Origin: Congeria kusceri
Taxonomy: Eukaryota > Mollusca > Bivalvia > Myida > Dreissenidae
Direction: 5' to 3'
Length of the DNA: 64,000 nt
Assembly: GCA_027627225.1 (NCBI GenBank)
Contig: CM051036.1
Location: forward strand, 39,448,426 to 39,512,425
The position numbers and the translations under genes are program-made. The notes under the pieces were generated by a model, which searched no databases, had not been told where the DNA came from, and was given only the letters and a program-made list of their open reading frames with translations. Shown one piece after another: positions 24,341 through 35,965 of the stretch; within the stretch, counting starts at the first letter, position 1; each line of letters starts with the position of its first letter.

Positions 24341-24855
24341 GTAATGAGTGTGTTAAATGGTGAAATAAGTTTGGATTTTTGTCACAAAAGTATGTCGCGT
24401 CATCGGCGAAAAGGGACTGTTTAATTTCTTATCCTGGCTTTATCGTTATACCTTTTATAGATTAGTTAGATTGTATATAATGCGACAGATATTCAATGCA
24501 TATCAGAAATAAAGAGGACGATAATCGGCATCCTTGTCGCACACCCTTTTCAATATCAAAGCTATTAGAAAAGAACCCGTTGTTAATAATAAGGCTATTT
24601 ATATTTTTATAAAAAAGTTTTACCCATTTTATAAGGCTTTCCCCAGAGTTCATATTTTTCCAAACATGACAGCATAAACTAATGATATATTGAATCAAAT
24701 GCCTTTTCAAAATCCGCAAAGAATATTAGACCATACGTATCTTATTTGTTCAAGACGTTTATGCATTCCTGTATAATTCTCACATTTTGCCAATTTACGT
24801 CCTTTATAAAACAATTTTATAATCGGTGTTGAGTAAACTTATGGGACGCACATTG
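24340..24855 (-). pseudogene. L1-like reverse transcriptase core
   Basis: Contains most catalytic blocks of an L1-type RT in order on the minus strand: RPISLLNTDYKI, ADFEKAFDSI (motif A, aspartate present), KGVRQGC.LSS.LF...IE (motif B; a serine replaces the usual proline) and FADDATYF (motif C). The blocks are in more than one frame, with a stop after YKIVL and a frameshift after KAFDSI. It is inactive. Confidence 0.8.
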
Positions 24856-24914
24856 GAGAGGAATTCAAGGTTTAGCCAGGTTTTGCTATTAGGGATATTA
24901 TTCTTGCTTTTGCA

Positions 24915-25769
24915 ATGTGGTCTATTGAACTCCACTTGCAGAGTAAAAAGCGTGTCTTATTTGGGTTATTTTATAGACCACCAAACGCAGATGTGTCTTA
25001 CACTAACTTAATTGATGACTCTTTTGGCTTAGCAATTGAAACCGGTATATCAGATATTATAATAACCGGGGACTTTAACATGAATATCAATATACATACA
25101 TTAGCAAGAAAACTTGATTCTTGGTGCCAAGAGTACAGTCTTGTTCAAGTTATTGACGAACCAACGCATTTTACAGAAAGTTCTTCATCAATTCTTGACT
25201 TGTTGCTACTAAGTAACCCAAACAGCTTGGCATTATCAGGTGTTGGTGATCCTTTTCTTGATCAACAACATCGCTACCATAGTCCTATTTATGGTTTATT
25301 AAAATATAATAAGCCAAGAGCGAAAACATACGAGCGTCATATATGGAAATACGAGGACGGTAACTACAATGTGTTACGTGAAACCTTCTCTACATTTAAC
25401 TGGGAAACAATCGTAAGTAATGACGTCGACACATATTGCACTAATATCACTGATACTATTATTCGTAATGCTAAACATTGTATCCCAAACAGGCTAATAC
25501 AAATCAAACCGCGTGACGCTCCTTGGCTCAATACACATATACGTCGTATGATAAGAAAACGCAAACGAGCTTACCAACATGCGAAACGCAAAAACAGTAC
25601 CTATTATTGGTCCAAGTTTCGTGCACTCAGAAACCAGACCATATCATTAATTAGACAAGCAAAAGATCAGTACTATGTAAACCTACGCGATAAACTCAAA
25701 ATAACCACACGTCTAACGACTGGTGGAGAACTCTCAAGTCATTTATCAACAAAGCTAACAATTACTTAA
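24915..25769 (+). pseudogene. LINE family C endonuclease and linker segment
   Basis: The segment opens within the AP-like endonuclease. LFGLFYRPPNAD gives the RPP motif (residues 16-27), IIITGDFNMN is the GDFN motif (about 49-58), and HRYHSPIYGLL stands in place of the usual SDH motif near residue 120. The basic linker that precedes the RT follows (RRMIRKRKRAY). The N-terminal endonuclease blocks are missing, so the copy is 5'-truncated. The frame shifts at about 25700-25720; in the next frame the protein continues DWWRTLKSFINKANNYLN into the RT segment. Confidence 0.8.
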
Positions 25770-25918
25770 ATTCTGCACTCATTAATCCCACCGACAATTC
25801 AGCTGTAACTGATTGCTTTGAAAGGGCGAACATTCTTAACAATTTCTTTCAAAGTCAGTCAAAAATTGACATTGATAATGATAACATTCCGGATCTCACT
25901 TATGTACCAATTGCTAAC

Positions 25919-27790
25919 TTGCTAGAGTCTCTTATTATTACATCTACTGATGTTCATGATGTTCTAGAATCACTTTCTGTTGATAAAGCATCAGGACCTG
26001 ACGGTATAAGTAACCGTATTTTAAAAGAATGTCGAGTCGAATTGTCCACTCCCTTATGTGAACTCTTTAATTTCTCACTCAACAAATGTATAATGCCAAG
26101 CTGTTGGAAAGATGCTAACGTCAGTGCAGTTTTAAAAAAAGGTGACCCTAAATTAGCGATTAACTATCGTCCAATATCATTGCTTAATACAATGGAAAAA
26201 GTGTTTGAAAAAATAATTTTTAAACATGTGTACAATCACCTTATTAGTAACAAAATACTGACCTCATCTCAGTCTGGGTTTTTGCCAGGTGACTCTACCA
26301 CAAACCAACTCACTTATATATACGATACGTTTTGCAAAGCCCTTGACAATGGATTAGAGGTAAAAGCTGTATTTTTTTACATAAGTAAAGCCTTCGATAA
26401 GGTCTGGCACCTGGGTCTATTACATAAACTCAATGCTATTGGCATCCGTGGAAAGTTACACTCTTGGTTTGTAAATTATCTTAATGTAAGACGTCAACGT
26501 GTAGTACTTCCAGGCGCAGTTTCTAACTGGGCTACACTAGAGGCCGGTGTCCCTCAGGGCTCTATATTAGGGCCCCTATTATTTCTAATCTTCATAAATG
26601 ATATTGTAAACGACATTCAAAGTAACATTCGTCTGTTTGCTGACGACACATCCCTATACATTATCATAGATGACACAAATACTCGTAATGCTATATTACA
26701 TAACGATATCAACAGAATATCTGATTGGGCCTTAAAATGGCATGTCTTATTTAATCCTTCTAAATCTGAAACAATTACATTCTCCAGAAAGCAACAACCG
26801 AATACATATAGCTTTAAAATGTTGTCTAAGCCAATACCGGATGTCTGCTCCCACAAACATCTAGGAGTTTTTCTTTCGAATGATTGTAAATGGCACATCC
26901 ATATTAAATATATAACTGATAAAGCATGGAGTCGAATTAATATTATGCGCAAACTGAGATTTAAACTTGACCGCAAATCGCTTGAAATAATTTATACGTC
27001 CTTCATTCGACCGCTATTAGAATATTCAGATGTAATATGGGATAATTGCACTCAAGCAGAAAAACGTGAACTTGACAAAATTCAAATCGAAGCAGCGCGA
27101 ATTGCTTGTGGGTCATCAAAACTAGTATCTATAACCGAATTGCAAAAAGAAATTAACTGGGAACCGCTACAAGATCGACGCGACAAACACCAACTAATAC
27201 TTTTTTACAAAATGCAAAACTCTCTTACCCCTCAGTATTTGACCGACCTGGTACCTCAACATGTCGGAGCTGCTACTAGGTACAATCTCCGTAATTCGAA
27301 TGACTTGCGCACATCCGAATCTAGATCAACCCTTTACTATAATTCATTCCTACCTGCAGTTATTCGAAAATGGAATATATTACCAGAAGATGTAAAAAAT
27401 AGTGAATCGTTGAATATTTTTAAATCCAAGCTTAAAAGAGGCATGGTAAAAACACCATCGTACTTTTATATAGGACAACGTTATCTTCAAATACTCCACA
27501 CGCGGTTAAGGACCACATCGAGTGCGCTTAACGAACATCTTTACGCAAAAAACATCATCGAGTCTCCACTATGCTCGTGTGGAGATATTGAATCTAACTA
27601 CCACTTCTTTTTCGTATGTCCTTATTATAACGCAATACGTACTACATTAATGAACAGTATCTCCGGAATAACTAGCGTTGTTGAGCTCAATATTTTGCTT
27701 TTCGGCAATACATATCTTGACGAAATTGAAAACTCTGAAATTTTTCTACATGTCCAACAATTTATAAAAGAATCCTGGCGATTTTCTTAA
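25919..27790 (+). pseudogene. LINE family C reverse transcriptase, 623 codons, motif A damaged
   Basis: A long open segment with a complete RT: KASGPDGIS (23-31), NYRPISLLN (82-90), motif A as FFYISKAFDKVW (152-163), motif B GVPQGSILGPLLF (210-222) and motif C FADD (240-243). The thumb follows (PLLEYSDVIWD), and then a C-terminal knuckle with C552, C554, H562 and C567. In motif A the family's catalytic aspartate is replaced by tyrosine 154 (codon TAC at 26378-26380, expected GAC), which should abolish polymerisation. The true protein would extend upstream; the first ATG here is internal. The frame is otherwise uninterrupted. Confidence 0.85.
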
Positions 27791-28619
27791 CAATCCGGTT
27801 ATGAGTAGTTGTTGTTACTTGATGTTCAAGTCCTTGCACCAACAATCCTTCGTCCTTATTTTTATTTTTATTTTTACTCTTTTTTTTTTCCAAAACATTT
27901 GCATATTTACCATTCACATTTCCTATATCTGGCATAAACCATGTACTATTGTTCTTAACACACTGCCAATTATGTGTAAATATTACCATGAGGAGAGAAA
28001 CTCTATAAGAATTATTTCTTCCGTTTCAATCCTCTTCTAATACTCATTGTATTGTGTATTTTGATATATTATGTATTTGCTAAAAGAAATAAATATGTTT
28101 AAATCAATGTGGTCAGTTCTTCGATACGGTGAGAGTAGTTTAGGGAATCACTTAGGAACTTTTTGATATCGTTCCAAAATATTTTGTAGAATTCTACAGT
28201 AATGCCATCGGAGCCTGGAGTTTTGTATTCTTCATTTCTTTAAGGGCAAGTTTACATTCATGATCTGTCAGTAGACTGTCACACGAATATTTTTCATTTT
28301 CATTAAGTTTGTTATAAGTGGTATTGAACATGACGTTTGACTCGACTGTTCTTTTTTTACAAAGGTTTTGATAGAATAACCGTTGTTCTTCTAGAATATC
28401 GACCCTGTTAGTGATTTCTGTGTTGTTAACAATAATTTATCGTTTTTTGTTCGCCGTGTCGTTTTTCTATGTTTGTGAAATATTTTGTGTTTTTCTCGTT
28501 ATTTTCAATGTGATAGACTTTTTCTCTTAAGATTATTCCATTAAGTATTTCATGTTAAATTTCTTCGAGTGCGAGTTTTTGTGATATAAGTTTACTTTCC
28601 ATGACTTCCCTGTTATTAT

Positions 28620-28720
28620 TATTATTGTTGTTGTTGTTGTTGTGGTCGTCTTCGTCGTTGTCGTCGTCGTTGTTGACGCTATTATTATTATTATTATTAT
28701 TATTACTATTATTATGTAAT
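28620..28720. repeat. Compound triplet microsatellite
   Basis: Runs of ATT, GTT, GTC and ATT triplets lie in tandem. They fall in the linker between endonuclease and RT of the minus-strand L1-like relic, so they may have expanded after the element died. Confidence 0.85.
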
Positions 28721-28744
28721 TCCATTTCTATATTTTCTATTTCT

Positions 28745-29695
28745 TTAATTGTATCTACTTACAGTTTGTTCATTTAATTTTTTTTTGCTGGATGTGTATT
28801 TGATAGTAGTATTTCTAATGCTGCCTTTTATTACTTCCCACAATGTATTTGGGTTAGCGTCTTTGTTATTTTCACTTGTGCCTAATATTGTTTCTTTTAT
28901 TTGTTGTTGGTAATTTGGATCTAGAAGAACACTGTTATTTAGTTTAAAGTAACCAGGACCTCGTTCATTTTCTATATTATTAAGTTTTAATGTTACTATT
29001 GAGTGGTCAGTCATTAACCCAGCTTTGATATTTGAGGAGTGAATCACGTTTGATAACGAGTTTGATATTAGAAAATAGTCAAGTCTACAAAATACCCTTG
29101 GTTTTATATTTGAGTGCCATGTATATTTATATTTATCAGGATTTAATGTACGCCATATGTCAATATAATCACAATTTTGTATAATATTATTAAGAATTTT
29201 TCTACATTTAGGATGTGTGTATAAACTACCATTTCTTTTGTCTATTAAAGGGTTAAAGACTGTGTTGAAATCTGCACCAATTATTACGTTTTTATCTGTG
29301 TTTTCAAGTACATAAGTGTGCAACTTATCACAAAAAGTTGTCGTCATAAGTATTCGGTCCATATATGTTTATTATAGTAATTTGAAGGTTATTTATTTCG
29401 ATTTCTATACAAGCCATTCTACCAGGTATAATGTAAATAAATTGCTTTACTATTAACTTAGATTTGTTTTTTATTAAGAAAGTAACACATAGTTTGTTTG
29501 TTTTTTCTCCACTGACAAATGTTGCGCCATCCCATTCCATTTGACTGATATATAATAAGTCTGTTGTTGAATGGCTTTCCTGTTATAAACATATGTGATA
29601 TTTTTGATCATGTAACCATTTAAATATTTTATTTCTATTTTCTTTTTTTGTAAGCCATTTAACGTTGAGTGTACATATAGTTACAGTTGTTGCAT
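28745..29695 (-). pseudogene. L1-like endonuclease domain
   Basis: Two overlapping minus-strand frames together encode most of an AP-type endonuclease. TLNVKWLTKKENRNKIFKWL (about 29660-29605) is the N-terminal block, QESHST keeps the glutamate region, IINIYGPN (about 29370) follows, then GADFN (about 29280), CRLDYFLIS (about 29080) and MTDHSIV (about 29010) with the D-H pair. There is a stop before QESHST, and a frameshift at about 29340-29362 separates IYGPN from the rest. The order and residues are those of a once-active endonuclease. A linker follows to 28745. Confidence 0.85.
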
Positions 29696-30248
29696 ACTTT
29701 CGCATCAGTCTCTTTGCGTTCTCATTTTTGGATATGTTGACATTGTTTTTATACATACTATTAGTATTAGTTAATGATACGGCATTGTTAGATTATATAA
29801 CAATTATCATATAAGCAAGACAAATTCAGTTTGATTAAACAAAAGAAGAAAGTATAAATATCCATACACAAAGTATAACATAAGAGTTGCAAGAAATACA
29901 GTTATGATATGAACCAGATAGGCTCCACATTAAAAAATCATTGTAATTACATGTCAACAAGTTATAAATAAAGTCACGAGAAAAATCCGATTATGCCTGT
30001 TATACATTTTAAAACATAGTCAAGTCAAGTCAAAGATTTATTAGCATATTCAAAAAGAACATTGCCAAGACATACAAAATTAAATAATACACGAAGATGA
30101 CACAGTACAGTGTAAGTGACAATATGTAATTTCTTATAATGACAAAATGTATAAATTGCATATAAAAGGAAAATAAATAATGATTGGAGAAAAGCATGGA
30201 ATAAATATTGTGTGGCATAAGGTAAGAAAGAAATCCAAGCATACTCGA

Positions 30249-30775
30249 TTACGTTATCGGATCGTTACTCATGTCATTTGCCATACTTGAGAAAGTGGCT
30301 ATATTTATTAATAGTTTTTCATTATTACACGACATCAAGCGGTTAAATTTTGTAATACTGGGCCATTGGATATAGCATCTTGGTAAGTATTTAATACGTA
30401 ATTCCCTATACAAAGGACAAACTAACAAAAAGTGATATTCATTTTCTATAACATTCATAGAACATTTGTTACATATTCTATTTTCACGATTTATATTTCT
30501 ATTTTCTTCCTTCTACCTTCTTCAATATTTAAGCTATGCGCTGAACATCTAAATCTTGTAAATAAGACTCTTAAGTTGGTGTTATTAATGCAAAATAAGT
30601 ATTTTTCAATTATAAATTCTTTTTTAAAGTTAAAGTAACAAACTAATTTCACAGAGTTTCTAACATTGGAATACCACTGTTGTAGATAATTATCATATAA
30701 TCTCCTGACAACAGCTTCGATTTGTAGGTTTGAAACTATTTCACAATCGAATAAATAGGCAAAAACCAAGCTCAT
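30249..30775 (-). pseudogene. LINE family A ORF2 C-terminus (copy 2)
   Basis: Two frames, offset at about 30480, cover the C-terminal region. The first ends RFRCSAHSLNIEEGR, and the second has NRICNKCSMNVIENEYHFLLVCPLY with the CxxC...H....C knuckle. It aligns with residues 200-300 of the plus-strand copy at 9068-9982. The offset is a frameshift, so it is a dead copy. Confidence 0.8.
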
Positions 30776-30992
30776 TTAACATTTCTTTAACCTGTATTGT
30801 CCATGTATTAATGAGGTAACCTCCAGTCGATTTCATGTTACAAACTTTAAATGAAAGTGATTCAGGGCATTTCTTTATTTTAGACCAAAATTTAATGATT
30901 CTAATTTTCCTAAAACAAACTTAAAGGAAATCTAGCTAATTGACCATAAACTGCGGCGTTGCATGTTTGCTGACGCACACATAGAATTTGTT

Positions 30993-32084
30993 TTAAAAAT
31001 TTAAGTTGCACTCTCTCGATATCCTGCGATCTATGAAAGCCCCACACCCCTCAGAGCCGTAGTTGAGTACAGGACATAGCATTGCGTCAAAAATAATTTT
31101 AATTTGTTTACGTATGTCAAAAACCTTGTTATCCAATAGCTTGTTTAAAGAGAACAAAGCACGCAGTGCCTGTTCGGATAATTGTTTCTGAGCTTGCAAA
31201 AATCTTCCGTTTTGTGATAAAGTGACACCAAGATATGTGAATTTATTAACACTATTGAGTTTAATGCTATCAAAGCGAATATCCACATTTTCCATTTTAT
31301 TACCTTTTCTACAAACCATAACATAGCTTTTATGAATATTTACTGTAATACCCCACATGTTACAATAACTGTGAAGACTGTTCAACTGATTTTGGAGTCC
31401 TTCTTTAGTGTCTGAAAAAAGTACAGTGTCATCCGCAAATAACAACATAAATAACTGTATTTCGTCAATAGTTATTGCATCAAAATTATCTTGTTTCATA
31501 TATTCTTCCATATCTTTTATAAAAAACAAAAATAGAAATGGCGAAATGGGCTTACCCTGTTTGACACCCATGTTACTGTCGAAATATTCACTGTACTGTG
31601 ATAGTGCATTACTATTATTAGTAGTAGTAGTAGTATTATTTGCTTTGACATGTACACAAGATTTAATTTCTTCCTATATCTTTTTGAGCATATTTACAAG
31701 TTTTGTGGAAGCTCCATATTGTAATAATTTGAACCATATACCGTTTCTATAAACGGCATCAAAAGCTTTGCGAAAATCTATAAAAGCGCAGTATAATTTT
31801 CGTTTATCACTATGTATAACTTTATTTATAATAGAAGACAATACAAAAATACAGTCTACTGTGCTTCGTTTATCTCTAAAACCATATTGACAGTCAGTAA
31901 TGAGGCTAATGTCGTCAGCCCATTTACGTAAACGAGCGTCTAGTAATATAGAAAATATTTTGGAAAAAATACTTGTTAGTGTTATTCCTCTATAGTTGTT
32001 AACATCATTCATATTACCTTTTTTGGGCACTGGCACTATAATACCCTTAGTCCAACTTTTAGGATAAAGACAATTTGCATACAT
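30993..32084 (-). pseudogene. LINE family A reverse transcriptase (copy 2)
   Basis: Minus-strand RT in a single frame interrupted by one TAG (at about 31674): GIIVPVPKKG, NNYRGITLTSIFSKIF, QYGFRDKRSTVD, CAFIDFRKAFDAV (motif A, aspartate present), GVKQGKPISPFLF (motif B) and LLFADDTVLF (motif C). Just after the stop, between motifs A and B, an (AGT)n microsatellite at 31617-31634 encodes a run of threonine and asparagine. The reading continues to GSEGCGAF, then shifts frame. The NYRGITL signature points to the RTE/I/R1 side of non-LTR elements, but I do not assign the clade. Confidence 0.85.
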
Positions 32085-32149
32085 ATAATTAAAAAGTTTA
32101 CATAGAATAGGTGCAAAATGTTACCTGCTTTTAATAAACATTTCTGGCG

Positions 32150-32995
32150 TTAGATCATCGATACCACTACCCTTACCCTTAAAGCTTTTACAACTTCATC
32201 CACTGTAAAATCACTATCTACTTGATTTATTCTAATATCGGCTCTACTTGTATTATTCTCAACATCTTCGTTACAAAATGCTTCATTATTAAAAAGATTT
32301 TTAAAATGCACAAAAAACTCTTCTTTACTGATATTATTTTCTTGAGGTTTAGTTTTGCGCAATTTCTTTATTTCTTTCCAAAATTTATGAGGTTGCGTTT
32401 TAGCCAGATTATATAATTTATTATTTTGTTTTAAATTGTATTTACGTTTTTCATTGCGTGTTATATTCTTGCAACAGCTACGTTTTTTTATTAATAATCT
32501 GCGGCATACATCAGAATTATTATTTTTATATGCTCGATTTGCAGATCTTAACTCACGCCTATCTTGTTCACATTCATTGTTAAACCATTCATTTCTAAAT
32601 TAACGACCAGCATTCGTGCCTCATACGTTGATAGTTTTTCCACATGCAGCAAAGGCATTATCGCATAATAACTTTGAAAATGATTCTATACTGTCATCAA
32701 AATCACATTGACCGCTTTTAATTCCATCAACAAAAGCTTGAAAGTCCTGTTTACATGACACAATATCTGTTTTAAATGTTTCTATATTATCGCTACTCCA
32801 TGTAAATTGGACATATGGTGCACCATTAATACTACTTTCTGACTTTTGATTTGTATCCGCTTGTAATACAAATGATATTGGAACATGAGACGAGAATCTG
32901 TATAAATCATGGACAGTAAAATCTTTAACTAATGGAAATAAATCTCCCGACACAAAACATAAAACAACACAAATAAACTGTGATGTCTCTCTCAT
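32150..32995 (-). pseudogene. LINE family A endonuclease end and linker (copy 2)
   Basis: The 5'-most part preserved. The first minus-strand frame (32995-32621) ends the endonuclease with FSSHVPISF, where S-D-H is usual, and then an acidic linker. A region rich in basic residues (RRELRSANRAYKNNN, about 32560-32500) and KFWKEIKKLRKTKPQ (about 32390-32340) follows, then FFVHFKNLFNN. The frames are broken at about 32600 and 32170. Upstream endonuclease blocks are absent. Confidence 0.7.
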
Positions 32996-33454
32996 TAGTA
33001 ATTTAATTGAAGTTCTGTTTTAAGTTTAGAAAATCAATACAATAGTGATCGCCAATTAATTCAAGATTACCTTTACTGCATATGCACAAAAAGTGGACAT
33101 GAATAATTATATTATTCACAGGTTTGCTTAAAAACTATATCTGTAAGTACAATTCGAGTAAACAAAGAATTATTTAGAGGTTCGAGAAAAATGAAGTCTA
33201 AGATCCAACATTCAGTAGTAAGCAACGAATGTAAATAAATTTCAAACATCATGTGTACGGTCCAGAGAAAATGCAATTACGTTTTGTGTACATTGCCGTA
33301 TCTACTAGATCTAGTATGAATAATGATTGTACTAATTTATAGAAAATTCGACAGAGAAGTACTGATACTCAATTAATTCAATATTATGTACAATAGAGTA
33401 TTATAATTGGATGCGTAAATAATCTTATAATATACACATTTTGATATATTTTGA

Positions 33455-33596
33455 CGTTGTAGAGAGAAATGTAATTGACCAGTGCAAATACGCACAAAAA
33501 AACGTTGTAGAGAGAAATGTAATTGACAAGTGCAAATACGCACAAAACACGTTGTAGAGAGAAATGTAATTGACAAGTGCAAATACGCACAAACAA
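33455..33596. repeat. Three tandem copies of a 47-48-bp unit
   Basis: The unit begins 'cgttgtagagagaaatgt' and ends 'gcaaatacgcacaaa'. Copies start at 33455, 33503 and 33550 and are almost identical, which suggests recent amplification. Open frames on the minus strand are by-products. Confidence 0.9.
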
Positions 33597-33599
33597 GGA

Positions 33600-35800
33600 A
33601 TATAATAGAGTTTTATACTCTATATAGCAGATACAGTTATAATCTGAACAATATAATTCAAGATTTAATCAACAATAAGGAGCGAAAGTAAATACATTTC
33701 AATACATTATGCATACATTCATGACAAAATATAGTTATGTCTGTTTAACATGTTTAGACCAAAATAATACTTTTTTGCGGTTTCAACAAACATAATATAA
33801 GTAAAATAAGACCTTTATACGACAGTATATCAATTTCATAACAAAATTTTGCTTGTATATTCAATTAACAATACAGCAGACTCAGATCATTGCGTTTGGT
33901 AATAGTTTACTTCAATACATATTACGTTAGGCAGTTAAAAATTATTTTCTATTCCAAATATAAAGTCGACTTAATTAAGAGAACATGACGAAAGGCGAAA
34001 CTAAATTAAGTCAGTTATCGGGTATGATATAAATTAGAAAGTAAATAAAGTAGAATTTCAAATGTTAACAGAGCTTTATAGTAATAGGTATAATTTGTTA
34101 TGTTATCATATTAAGAAACTATTTAGTTTAGCATGCTTTTTGTCTCCCGATTTAATGTCGGTCTAACTAAAATATCGAAAGTCGAATTTGAGTTAGATCA
34201 ACAATCGGTTGATTTCTTAATAAGGGCACTGAGTTTAAACTTAGACAGTAAGCAAAATTTATATAACTTAATCTAACAATCAATTGCACTCACATATAAT
34301 AAAAAGAAGGTGCAAACTTCAACTGTTAGCAAAGTTTGATACAGCTTAATATAACAGTTACTTGCATGATATCATAATCACAATTTCTACACCTGGTTTG
34401 AAGACCTTATTGACAACATAATATTAATACAACAATCAATTGCATGATATAATAGTCATAATTTCAACCTTGGTTTAAAGACGTTATTGACAACATCGTG
34501 GAGCAAGTTTGATCAACTACTGATTATAGTCTAGATAAGAACAAAAAAACGAACACGTTTAACTAATCCGGATGTTCCTAAACCTATAGGTATGCTAGAT
34601 GAACTTTAGAGATGTGCAACTCTTTTAGATTAACCGCATTAACAGCATGGTTAAATATAAACGTTCCGGAATGTATTCCTACATCTGATTTGATTGCAAA
34701 TTGATGATGAGGATCTGTTAAAGTCCATAGTTAACAACAATACTATACGAACGATTCTTATGATTGTTTTATAGGTTATACAACGTTAACACATTAACAC
34801 AGTGTTTAAGATGCAAGTTGTAAACGATCCCCGTGGATTTCCATGGTCTTTCTTCTCGCATTGTGTTTGTCAGTTTACACAGTTGTTAAGATGTGTTTAT
34901 AGACTGGTGTACGTATAGATGATACAACACAGTATTGACCATATTTCCTGTCATACTATACCTCTTGTTTGTCATGTCCATGTAACAACACTTTGAATGT
35001 TATTATCCTGTTTATTCTATTAAAAGTCCATGTTATACACCACCGTTAAACACACGCAACCACTCAATCCCATGGTCAAGGTTAGTCCCCTCCCTTCTAA
35101 AAGGGAATAATATTGTCTTTGTTCATTCGAAATAACACCCACTAAGCTACTGTATTAATAAAAAAATTACAAAACGCAATAAAACTTTAGGTGGAAAGGC
35201 GGATGTTTGCTAGTATGTCCCATGCAATCCCATATTAAAATAGCATAAGGCATTGTTACAACAGGGCCATTAATAGTTCTAAAATGTTTATGTGTTCTCT
35301 GTCGCCATGTACTTTATTAAAGTTATTTGTAAATTAAAAATGTTTATATAAAGAGGACATAATGCAGTATATACATTAATACAGCCACTGATAATTTTCT
35401 TGACGCGAAAGCCCGACACGATGGTCATTACCGCAATTGACAGCTAGCACTCTATCAATCCCCGTCAGAGCTTTAATGTATGGTATCGTGTCTTTGGAAT
35501 CATATCTCTGAATTCGTTGTCAAGGACAAAGTAAATGCATTCAAGATGACCTCTGAGTAAAAAGCTTAAAGTTTGATGGGTTTTTTTTGCGGACAGCTTT
35601 GCACCACATAAACGCTCTAAATTTAACCCAAATACAATCTTTAAGAAAACTGTTTGTCATTATCGACATAAGTATTCAGAGCTTTTGATAATGATCATAT
35701 ATTTCTATATTCTTGCATACAAAGTGTCTGAAAATATAGACCATGATTCTTAATTTTTATTTTCACTTACATGTTTTGTGAATAATTCTGTGCCAAGTGT
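33600..35800. other. Gene-free stretch
   Basis: AT-rich intergenic DNA. I found no splice-flanked open frame, RNA gene or complete mobile element. Short internal similarities (for example 'caatcaattgca' near 34280 and 34436) hint at old repeats. Confidence 0.5.
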
Positions 35801-35829
35801 GAGGTTCGTGCGCACATAAACCTGTTTAA

Positions 35830-35965
35830 TCCCTCAATGCTTTGCATTGACCGTTCCAAGGCGGTGACGCCAGTTTTATTCATGTGTGTTTTGTGTTTGT
35901 TATGTGTTTTTGTGATGTCCTGTGTATTGTTTTGGCAATTGGTCATTTGCCATAAATAAAAGACC
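35830..35965 (+). repeat. Possible 3' end of an interspersed repeat, with AATAAA
   Basis: Less AT-rich than its surroundings. It contains the palindromic pair 'caatgctttgcattg' (35837-35851) and a T/G-rich run, and it ends with AATAAA at 35955-35960. It resembles a retroposon 3' end, but no coding part is adjacent. The assignment is tentative. Confidence 0.35.

Larger units (their letters stand above)
24856..28100 (+). mobile_element. Non-LTR retrotransposon, family C, nested in the L1-like relic
   Basis: Plus-strand LINE that starts abruptly inside its endonuclease and ends with a 3' untranslated region and AATAAA near 28089. It is inserted in antisense orientation in the L1-like ORF2: the L1-like protein stops matching at 28105 and resumes at 24855. 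It holds two long open segments, 24915-25769 (endonuclease and linker) and 25919-27790 (RT), offset by a single frameshift. The clade is not assigned; the C-terminal CxC...H....C module resembles Jockey/CR1/RTE-group elements. A target-site duplication was not resolved. Confidence 0.85.
22770..29700 (-). mobile_element. L1-like LINE ORF2 relic, split by another LINE
   Basis: Minus-strand remnant of an L1/Tx1-type ORF2. From 5' to 3' it has an AP-type endonuclease (29695-28745), a linker with a triplet microsatellite (28620-28720), RT block 0 with the phrase PGSDGITVEFYKIFWNDIKK (about 28240-28105), then a plus-strand LINE insertion (about 24856-28100), then the RT core resuming at N-V-RPISLLNTDYKI (about 24855), FADFEKAFDSI, GVRQGCRLS and FADDATYF, and the long C-terminal region down to about 22770. 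Many frameshifts and stops are present. A few dozen codons around the insertion junction are missing. No ORF1 is recognised upstream. Confidence 0.85.
30018..33000 (-). mobile_element. 5'-truncated LINE, family A (copy 2)
   Basis: Same family as 9060-10905, in the opposite orientation and longer. On the minus strand it runs from the last part of the endonuclease (about 32995), through a basic linker and the RT, to the C-terminal knuckle region (30249), and ends with a TTGAC pentamer tail (30018-30034 on the plus strand reads GTCAAGTCAAGTCAA). Several stops and frameshifts are present. It lies a few hundred bases upstream of the L1-like relic. Confidence 0.85.
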
